Below the pieces are notes generated by a model that saw only the letters and a list, made by a program, of their open reading frames with translations, had not been told where the DNA came from and did no database searches. A DNA stretch of 64,000 nucleotides, taken from NCBI GenBank assembly GCA_936450465.1, contig OW388301.1, positions 16,969,523 to 17,033,522 on the forward strand. The letters are read 5' to 3'. A program made the position numbers and the translations under genes. Shown here piece by piece: positions 55,550-64,000 of this stretch (its first letter is position 1; every line of letters starts with the position of its first letter). Source of the stretch: Gibbula magus (Eukaryota; Mollusca; Gastropoda; Trochida; Trochidae).

Positions 55550-56745
55550 CTAAAGTAAATCCTTTCTAATATGTTGTTAATATACTTTAAATACAAAAAT
55601 ACGATCCTGACGATTGAGTGTCAGATTTGATTACATTTCTTTTGTCGAATACATCATTACTGTAGTCGATTTCTCAATAAAATGATGTTTACTGCTCCAG
55701 CTAAAACGTGTTTATTTTACAATTACTGTGTACCATGACATCTAATCCTTTGTTCACATAGTCAAGTGCCCAGACCAGGATTTGCAGACAAATTATTGTT
55801 AATTTCACAACAATACTAAGACAATTGTCGGCCCCGTTGGTGAATCATTGGCCTAATTGGCAAATAACATTACGAAACATAAGATAGCACGGCTTTATGA
55901 GGATAAATTAATCACTGTCAGGTGACCTTGAACTGTAACTTACACATGCAATGCGTACAGTTGATGTATTTTTCATTTCTGGACGTAATTTGAACTGTAT
56001 TTTTTATTATAATATATTTACAATATTTTGATTGTCACAAGCGTGTGCCCACGGGCAATAACAGTAAACATTTTAGCTGTCTGACGACTCTCTGTAGTCT
56101 ATCACTGTAAACTTACACATTTCATGGTTGTACAAAGTAAATGATAATCTTCATGATATGTAAAAGTAAAATTTTAAAAACATAAATAATTACTTGATTT
56201 ACTTAAATATAAATACACTTCTTCGAAACGTGCAACGAAACCCCTGTAAATGCTTCAATTAATCGGTCATGTTTTCTTAACAAAAGGGAATGGCGTGTTG
56301 TATAATCAACCTATCAATTTATCAAAGATTTGTGTCATTTAGAAGAAGATTTGTATGTTGTATCACCAGTTGAAATGTTGCTTAATCACGTTGAAATATG
56401 ATGAACAGGATTACGGAAAGTCGGTTTTAACTTGATACACGGCAGAAACGCTTTAATGACCAAAGCAACCTATTTAATTTGTCCAAAGGCTATAATTTGG
56501 TGGCTATTAAAACTTGTATTTAAACCATTTATCGGGCAATTTCAATAAAGGAAGTCGAGAAATAGTCAAATTTGAATACATTTTAATTAATTTAATGAAG
56601 TGATTATGGAGCATGACAGTAGTCCTTTAAAACCTTTATGACCAAATCATTTTCAAGCGGCTATATTGTATCCGAGGTTCTGATTATGATATCAATTAAA
56701 ACCAGTCAACACATATTTGGATCGAAGGTATTTGATGCGTCCACT
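55550..56745. other. AT-rich region downstream of gene B
   Basis: Contains the presumed 3' UTR of gene B (minus-strand ATTAAA words near 56582-56596) and no other recognisable feature. Confidence 0.4.
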
Positions 56746-56966
56746 TCAACCCTCGCTGCATATCCTTTCAGCAATGTTCAGATTTGCCAGTGATAGAGAC
56801 TGGTTCGAGTTATGATTAGTGAGGACGGTTTCTCTTACCCATGCCTGTATGATGCTCGGCAAAGTATACAGAATAGGATTTAATGCTGAGTTTATTGGAA
56901 GTACTGTCACTGCTGTCCAAGCAACCACATGTTGTCCAAAAGAGATCCCACAAGCTGCCATAATAC
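56746..56966 (-). CDS. Gene B last exon: TM7 and C-tail of a second LGR-type GPCR
   Basis: Phase-1 acceptor TTCTACAG, then IMAACGISFGQHVVAWTAVT, VLPINSALNPILYTLPSIIQ and the tail AWVRETVLTNHNSNQSLSLA, NLNIAERICSEG, stop at 56746-56748. TM7 carries the N-S-A-L-N-P-I-L-Y-T motif (NPxxY class) in the GRL101/relaxin-receptor style (VLPINSALNPILYT). It is not gene A, whose own TM7 lies left of the window. The TM1-TM6 exon must be right of 57 kb; none was found up to 64 kb, so either a long intron separates it or the copy is partial. Confidence 0.8.
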
Positions 56967-58424
56967 CTGTAGAATCAAGAGAATCAATATATGAATGGTG
57001 GATAATTAGTGAAATCTATCAATAACAACAAAAAGTGGCTGTTGCAAGAATGTTCTGACATCAGGAATCAATGCTGCAAGACAGACAAAAACAAACTCCG
57101 TCTTCCCTTGACAAATAACATACGAACCAGGATCCAGTCAACAACCAGGACCATGAAAAACGTAACTTGGGTGTTTTAAACGATTATTCAAACGAAAAGG
57201 GAATTATTTATACATAAAATAGCAGTTTTCAAAATTTTAAATCGCATTTCTAAAAAACAAAATGAAAACGTTGTTTTTAAGGGATACGGACGAAACGGCG
57301 ACACGGCAAAACGGCGACAAAAGTTTAGTGGAAACGGCGACAAATTGGACGGAACGTCGACAGAAATGTGTTGGACTAAACGGCGACACCAAATATTGTT
57401 TAATTTATAGTAGAGTTTGTTATCAATTTATGACTAGTAATTCGTAGGAGGATTATTAAAATGAGTTGATTAACTAATTACTTACGATTTTGTCATTTCA
57501 TTTCGATAAAATGGGAATATTGTTTATTAAGTTTATATTATAGTACCATGCATTATTTTCTGTGTTGCAGTCACTACAATGCTACGAAACGAGCAATGCA
57601 ATGTGTTATGAATAAAGCATTCTTATTTATAAATTTGTGGCGTCTATTTCATTTTCACTTTGTTTTGTCTTTGTTTTATAAGGTTTTTTGTATAAATATA
57701 AGAAGATAATTCACTTGACCGTTTTGTTTCGTGTTGGTTCTTTTTATATGAGTTGAAAAGAGCATTTATAAATGCGTTGCTTTTTTATTTTTATTTTATT
57801 TTTAAAGCACTTAAAGAAATATTAACACTATGTGTATGAATTTCATTTCAATACACAATACGGTGAAGTCATCCCAGAGTCATCGATGGTGTGATAAAAT
57901 AAAATATTATTAAAAGGGTAAAGAAGATAAATCCAAAGAACAATATGAATAAATACGTATGGGCCTACATAAGCAATCAGCGGTGACACTAATTAGACAC
58001 TAATCTGAAAACAACACTGATTGATAGGCTAGGTGTTAATTAATTATTAATTATCTGTCGGTTGGCGGGACATGAGCGTGAACAGAAGCAAAGTCAAACA
58101 AGTATGTGCTGCAATTCGTTGCAACTCTCGCAAAACCCATGCATGGTTGATCCAGGATGACAGTGAAATGTTTTGGTTGTCAATTGCTTTGTCGTCGACT
58201 CACCTTTTTCATCTTCATCGTCTACTAATCTTCAAATCGTTGCTGATTAAGCATACTTACCAGGTTACTTTATTTATTAAAACAAACAACACAAAGCAAA
58301 TACTGCCAATCGTCCAATATAATTCAATCGAAATTCTCCTACGAAATCTTCTCATCTTCAGCGGCATCTGGAGATTCAGCTCTCTAAAGCAGGTTCCAAG
58401 GCAGCTCAAATTGAGTGTATATAT

Positions 58425-59765
58425 GATGAAATGTCTTACATGCTACAGGTTCTAGTTTTGCTCTATGCAGATGACACTGTTCTATTTGGTGATGACCCCG
58501 TCTCTATGCAGCACTCGTTAGATGTATTTAACGAATACTGTAAGCGTTGGAAGCTGGAAGTTAATATTTCAAAAACCAAGGTTGTTGTATTCGGAGGATT
58601 ACCTATCAAAAATTATAAAACATGTTTTCTATTAGGTGATCAAGAAATTTCGTTCCAAGACTCTTACACTTATCTTGGTATATCAGTACACCGAAACAGA
58701 AAATTTGTCTCTGCCATTAAACAGCTGTCGCATAATGCTTCCAAAGCTATGTTCTGTCTTCTGCGTAGAGCAAAGAATAACCATTTACCCTTAGATACTC
58801 TTTTTAAAGCTTTTGATGTCATGATTTTACCTATTTTGTTATATGGTTGTGAATTATGGGGTTACGAAAATACTGAAATCCTTGAAAGACTCCCATCTTA
58901 AATTTCTCAAACTGTCAACAAACTTAAGAAATTCTACCGCTAATTTCTTTGTATATGGTGAACTTGGTAGAGAACCATTGAGCATTAAAATAGCAAAGAG
59001 AACAATTATGTTCTGGCATAACGCACTTATCACTGAAAAAAGTAAAATATCTAAAACAATCCTAGAATATTTGATGCATGATAGAATCATTAAAGGTAAA
59101 GAACATGTTTGGCTTAAAAATGTGGAGCATATTCTGAATAGATGCGGACTGAGTGATGTATTTAGAAATCCATATAATTATCCCCCAAAATGGGTCGCAT
59201 CACAAGTAGAAATGATATTGAGAGATCATTTCTATCAATCCTGGCGAAGTTCTGTTCTCAACAGCTCTAAAGGAATGTATTACACTTTTATTAAAGATAC
59301 CCCTTGTTTCGAACATTTTCTGCTTCTCTCAAAACCATTACATATCCCGATTCTCAAACTAAGAACAAGTAATCATAATTTCCCAGTAGAAACCGGCAGA
59401 TGGCGTGGTTTATCCCGCGAGGATAGAACATGCCCTCTGTGCGATTCCCCAGCAATTGCAGATGAAATGCATTATATATTTAAATGTAAAGCCTTTGATA
59501 CTGAACGACGTCTTATATTAATGAAGCTTATTTTAAATGGCCAAGTTTACACAAATATAAAAGTCTTATCTGCGCTAGAAAACTGTCCGAAATTAAAAAG
59601 CTATCGAAATATGTATGTATTGTCTATAATAAGCTGACGTGACCTTTACATTGTATAACACCATTCTTGTCTGTTTATGTAATATATGTATACTTGTATT
59701 CTCTTGTACCACCGTGGGTGGTTTTTGAGAAAATAAATAAACTTGATTGACTTGATTGGTTAATC
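58425..59765 (+). mobile_element. LINE 3' half (RT palm/thumb and zinc knuckle), 5'-truncated
   Basis: Begins within the RT: LVLLYADDTVLFGDDPVSMQ (YADD catalytic box), KLEVNISKTKVVVFGG, SYTYLGISVHRNRKFVSAIK and PILLYGCELWGY. After a frameshift near 58890 it continues as a 264-codon frame from 58843 with FFVYGELGREPLSIKIAKRT and, near the end, GRWRGLSREDRTCPLCDSPA, then ADEMHYIFKC (C-x-x-C..H..C knuckle). It ends at 59637 and is followed by a 3' UTR with AATAAATAAA and a short TTGACTTGATTGG-type tail, a tail style common in several LINE clades. Few mutations; relatively young. Confidence 0.88.
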
Positions 59766-59792
59766 GTCAAATCATTGTTAAAATGAATAAAG

Positions 59793-60377
59793 GGGTGCCA
59801 GTGGTTTCGTAGAGGAAACCGGTTCGTGGAGACCGATTATTCGTAGAGGTAACAGGTTCGTATATACTAGTTTCGTAGAGACTTGTAAAAAGTACATTTA
59901 AAGACATAGTTTGTCATGTTTTGTTTATTGTATTGGAGAAATCAACATGTGGGTAGTTGCGACCAATGTTTACACAAGCAATTATCAATTAATCCGGTTA
60001 TTGTTTACATTAATTAGCTACTAACGAGGTATTTACAATTGGCCGTGTTAATTAAATCAACAAGTAATCGTGTATTCATGGTTGATTCGTGTCGGACTAG
60101 TTCCATTGGTGTGATGATTTGATTGCACATTTCTCTGTCGGCGACTTCCCGTTTCATCTTCTCCGCATCCATTTATCCTCGGCAATTATAATCCTGCAAT
60201 ATAATCATACTTACCTGTTTTCTTTATTTATCTCAAATGAACTTTAATTACTATTTATTAACTATTTTTTTTATTCTCTACGAACCTGTTTTTACTCTCT
60301 ACGAACCTGTCTCTACGAAACCGTAAAAAATCCCATCTACGAATCTATTTCATCTACGAATGAACCTACACCCTTAA
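59793..60377. mobile_element. Short element with ttcgtagag-type subrepeat TIRs
   Basis: Left arm 59793-59890 (GGTTTCGTAGAGGAAACCGG, TTCGTAGAGGTAACAGGTTC, AGTTTCGTAGAGAC) and right arm 60285-60377 (CTCTACGAACCTG twice, GTCTCTACGAAACCG, CATCTACGAATC) are inverted and internally repetitive. No ORF. Nested inside the 57.3-61.3 kb composite. Confidence 0.68.
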
Positions 60378-61689
60378 AGATCATACTTTCCAGATTACTG
60401 TATTTATTAAAACATCTAACTAAATATATATAGTAAAAATGAACATTGCCGATCATCCATCATAAAGTTAAGATTGGATTATAGTCGTAAGTAATTAAAG
60501 GTGCATCCATTGTGTTTCATCAAAAAATATTTAGCTTTAATACGCTCCAACTCACCATATGTGCTGTTTACAATACAATAAATTCACTCAGCTAGCATAT
60601 TCTTTCCCAATCGCCTAAAATATCCTAATTACTAGTTTCCAATTAAAATCGAGTAACATCATTTTGCATGTGCAGAAACAGAAACTGCACGTTCCATTTA
60701 CATGCACAGTAGTTATATGACATATTCAACCCAAATTTGTTATTTTGTCTGTTTTAGATCAGATTCCAAAATTACGTTTGACTCATTGGCGCGCGCCACA
60801 CGCGGTGCATTGTCCGGTTTTCGATCAGAAATCACTACTTTTACCTTCATATCGTCAATAAACTCAGTCGACTATCATCAAAATAGCAGTTTTCGGTAAC
60901 AGTTGGTACTTCTCGATAAAGTAACACCATTTATAACGTTAGGAATATGTGGATGGACCTTTAAAACAGCATCTCGTGCGCAACAGAAATTCTTTATTTA
61001 ACTATATAAACATCGTGAATAAACATCTCAGACATGAAAAATTTACCAATCAAACTTATAAAAAAAAACATTTTTAAAACTATTGTCGCCGTTTAGTCCA
61101 AATGTGTCGCCGTTTAGTCCAGCGATTTTGGTCCAAAAATTAGTAATAAATGTGTTTCGCCGTTCTGACCAGAAGTTTTTTTCCTTCTGTCGCCGTTCCG
61201 TCCAAAATGTCGCCGTTCTGGCTTGACGCCGTTGGGCCGTGTCTCCGTTCCGTCCATAACCCGTTTTAACCTTATTTTGGCACTGTTTTATGGAAGGAAG
61301 ATGCTTGAAAGAGACATCTTAACAGATTTTATATACAAATGAAGAGGGGATTTTGTGGGATTTTGCCACATGTCTTGGCAACTTAACACATACTGATTAC
61401 CATTACTGGTTTTACCTTCTTTATTTAATTCAATTATTTCTGCATTCCTTCAGTGAAGAGACAATTATGAAAGTAAAAGATATAAACAAAGAAACTTAAA
61501 ACCAAACACACACCAATCCTTGTAAATCATCATATGTCACTGAAATATTATTTTGAAGCGAATCTGCCACTTAAATTTATAAACGAGTGAACTGAAATTA
61601 AGAGTTCTTTGTTGACACTTTGGGGAGAGTTTTGATTTCCAAACAGAACTGATTTTTGGTCAAATCCATTGGTATAAAAATACATAGTT

Positions 61690-62025
61690 TGTCATATATC
61701 GCTGTAAAGGGGACATACAAAGAAGTAATGAATAGAGTTTTCATAGTTATGGCCACAACTCATGATGAGGTTACAGATATAAATCGTTCATATTTGTGTG
61801 CATTTAAGTCATTACATTCAAGTCTGAGTCCAGAATGAATGATTTGACAAACTCTGCTACCACTGTTTAAATCAAAATGACAGTATGTAGTTTTATTGTT
61901 TGAAATGGCATTTTTGAATCTTGACAGGGACTGTATTTCTCTCTGTTCGATGGGCAGTGAATTCCATAATTTAATAGTATCTTGAAGTAAAGACCTTGCA
62001 TAATTAACAGTTTTAGAGTTCATAG
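61690..62025 (-). mobile_element. LINE C-terminal fragment
   Basis: The minus strand reads ARSLLQDTIKLWNSLPIEQR, EIQSLSRFKNAI and GSRVCQIIHSGLRLECNDLN; then, after a one-base shift, SCGHNYENSIHYFFVCPLY. The WNSLP..SFK block and the C-G..E..H-Y-F-x-x-C-P ending are standard at the C-terminus of CR1/RTE-like LINE proteins. Confidence 0.8.
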
Positions 62026-64000
62026 TTTGAAGATATAGCAGTTCAGATACACAGTTATGATAGATATAGACAGGCAGACAGACAGATATATTTTATTATA
62101 GTATGACAAGTTAAATATACATTGTAAAAAGCATGTTTAAAAGACATATTATATATATTAAACAACCAGTCATTTTTTGGCTAATGAGACACTTTACAAG
62201 ATAAAACAGTGTACAATATATTCGTAAATTAGGTATGTATAGTAGCAATGGTACGGATTTATAATAGTAATTAAATAAGTATAAATAATTAAGTAAGTTA
62301 ATAGATATAAGAATTATAAAAATAATTTCCATTTATAAAACATATTTCTTATGGTTGTACAGATGCATTTTATCTGTTTGGGGCTATTTTGTGAAAGTGA
62401 AAGTATTAATATAAAGAGTTGTTTTAATAGTGTTACAGCATGTGCGACATATACTCACTATATACTAGGTTTACTCACAAAGATGTGATAAGCTGATTTA
62501 ATGTCCTTTTTGAGTATTACACGACTTGCGACAGATATTCAGTAGATATTCCATATAGATCATATACAAAGTTGTGATTTTAACATACATATTCAGTACC
62601 TGTTGCATTGAAAGTAATAAGATGTTGATATAAAAGTACTATTTGAGTATAATATTCCATTTGCGACAGGTAGTTATGAAACTCATGCCGATTGATTACT
62701 TATCACATTTCAATGAAATCCTAAAACGTTATACACGACAGCGGGTAACCTCCCATCACAGCACCTTCACCACTAGACTTAAACTTTAATTATCACCACG
62801 AATGCGATACCTACACTGTTAAGTGTTGAAGGGAACTGATTTATTATACGATCTTGGAATAAAAAAAATACTCCAAGATGATATAGGCAAAATCTGTTTG
62901 CTTTCAATATTGTATAAAAAAAAAGGTTTACTGGTGCTAACCGTGTTCTTGTCTTTGGAAGCTAAACATTCTAATGCATTTGTATAGCATCTAATATGCA
63001 GTGACATTAATATTACCTTAATGTATTATGAACTCACTTACCTACAGACCGGTGTAGTTTCACTATTCCTCGTTAAAAATGATGGGTAATATTGATTCAG
63101 CTTAAAAATAATGACAAAGGGAAATATATGATCTTGACAAATATCAATCTCATATTTTGTTTCATATCTTCATCACACTTCGTATCATCGTATACAGCCT
63201 TCAATATTTAATATTAATACTTTACTTCAAACAGAAAATGTCGCTACCAAGATCAAACTTTCCATATGCTGTCACCACGTGTTAAGTTATACACATATTG
63301 TCAATATGTGTAACTCTTGTTAACCTTATTACGCTCTGTTGTAGCCTTGAGTTTATAGAAATATTCAGTATAATCATAACTAGTGTCATTATCCATTAAA
63401 TAAACCTAATGTTCAAGCCAACTAAGGGTGGTTCTTAATGTTACAAACCCGAAATAATGTAATGCAATATAGTGTGTTTAAATCCTATCAATGGACAGTT
63501 TGGACTAGAATAATGCATTTTAAACGTCTAGAATCGTATGCACAGCTGATTATGAGAGACCATTATCTAACAACATATAAGGTTCTTAATGAATTAGATT
63601 TACAAATAATATTTTCCAGGATGCTCTGTATATTATAATATATCAATTATGTTGCAAGTAATTGTATTGGCATTATATATTTACAATGCATTTACCATTG
63701 AATAAAAGTGATTTGAATTCTAACTCATTCAACTAAAAAGAACAAAACGTGATAAAAGCAAATTTTCACAATCACATGCTGCGAAGACATAGGTATTGAT
63801 CGTCATGATTGTAGATTAAATCTTGAGATCCCTAGCTAATCAAATTGGCGCCACCCAGTCTGATGTCGATATATTTACAATATGCATAATAAATTAAATT
63901 AAAACATGGTTCAATGGTGACAAAACACAATTATTTCTCCTAAGTAAAATGTCATCCCAAACTTCACTTCTTGAATGTAATGGAATATACATGCCGTTAA
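62026..64000. other. AT-rich region at the right edge
   Basis: Probably intron of gene B. A small palindrome, ACACATATTGTCAATATGTG (+T), lies near 63292-63312. The 66-codon plus-strand ORF at 63438 is not recognisable. No exon seen. Confidence 0.35.

Larger units (their letters stand above)
57281..61264. mobile_element. Composite element bounded by inverted arms of cggcgaca-type subrepeats
   Basis: The left arm (57281-57395: GGACGAAACGGCGACACGGC.., GGACTAAACGGCGACA) and right arm (61080-61264: GTCGCCGTTTAGTCCA.., CCGTTCCGTCCATAACCC) are inverted and each is made of several copies of a 14-16 bp word. Flanks gtttttaa and gttttaac could be a worn 8-bp target duplication. Inside are a LINE (58425-59765) and a smaller element (59793-60377). 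A 127-codon ORF at 58072 starts with a Cys pattern (VCAAIRCNSRKTH) faintly like a THAP finger; not convincing. Confidence 0.6.

Noticed and set aside
63438..63638. 66-codon plus-strand ORF near the right edge
   Set aside because: No recognisable motif, no splice context, and strand opposite to the genes.

Overview
The window looks like a stretch of an animal nuclear genome, most likely a mollusc (best guess a gastropod, perhaps a Haliotis-like vetigastropod; this is inference). The reasons are long AT-rich introns with GT/AG phase-1 exons, a GRL101-type leucine-rich-repeat GPCR, a Helentron-like element of the bivalve 'pearl' style (tandem core repeats plus a tetranucleotide microsatellite), tRNA-derived SINEs ending in ACTC repeats, and a mix of Penelope, DIRS, several LINE clades, Tc1 and hAT elements. 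There are no operons or bacterial signals.

Gene A (minus strand, 29.9 kb down to base 1, 3' end outside the window) is the main content. I could chain 15 exons whose phases all agree and which give about 1,180 open codons: signal peptide, sushi/CCP, a roughly 165-residue Cys-containing spacer, two ephrin-receptor-like (GCC2/GCC3) modules, a three-exon C-type lectin domain, a linker, five LDLa exons, and a large exon with a sixth LDLa, LRR N-cap, LRRs, hinge and the first four helices of a rhodopsin-family 7TM domain. This would be a mosaic adhesion/lectin-type LGR receptor and is the most interesting single object here.

The introns of gene A hold a degraded extra LDLa exon (8.3 kb), a TTAA-flanked MITE (7.3-7.7 kb), a Penelope-like element with GIY-YIG endonuclease (12-13.8 kb), a LINE (18.5-19.5 kb), two copies of a hairpin-ended repeat (16.7 and 22.3 kb), and an RT-deleted DIRS-like element (23.6-27.8 kb). 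Copies of the gene's own sushi exon and intron lie between the inverted terminal repeats of that DIRS element.

Upstream, 30.5-31.7 kb is a decayed L1-like LINE and 32.1-33.0 kb a Helentron/pearl-like element. From 32,884 to 48,447 lies a tandem segmental duplication of about 7.2-8.4 kb. Each unit has a Tc1-type MITE and a SINE interrupted by a 3,344-bp TIR element that encodes a DUF4806-like protein. Only unit 1 carries a 1,109-bp hAT-like insertion with an 8-bp target duplication, and unit 2 shows the empty site.

From 51 to 56 kb there are minus-strand exons of an unrecognised gene (gene C), a Tc1/mariner pseudogene (53.7-55.3 kb) and the last exon of a second LGR-type GPCR (gene B, TM7 with an NPxLY-type motif, stop at 56,746). 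So the locus is probably a tandem cluster of such receptors. The region 57.3-61.3 kb is a composite bounded by inverted arms of short 'cggcgaca' subrepeats and contains a LINE and a smaller element with 'ttcgtagag' subrepeats. The right end, 62-64 kb, is AT-rich with only LINE debris.
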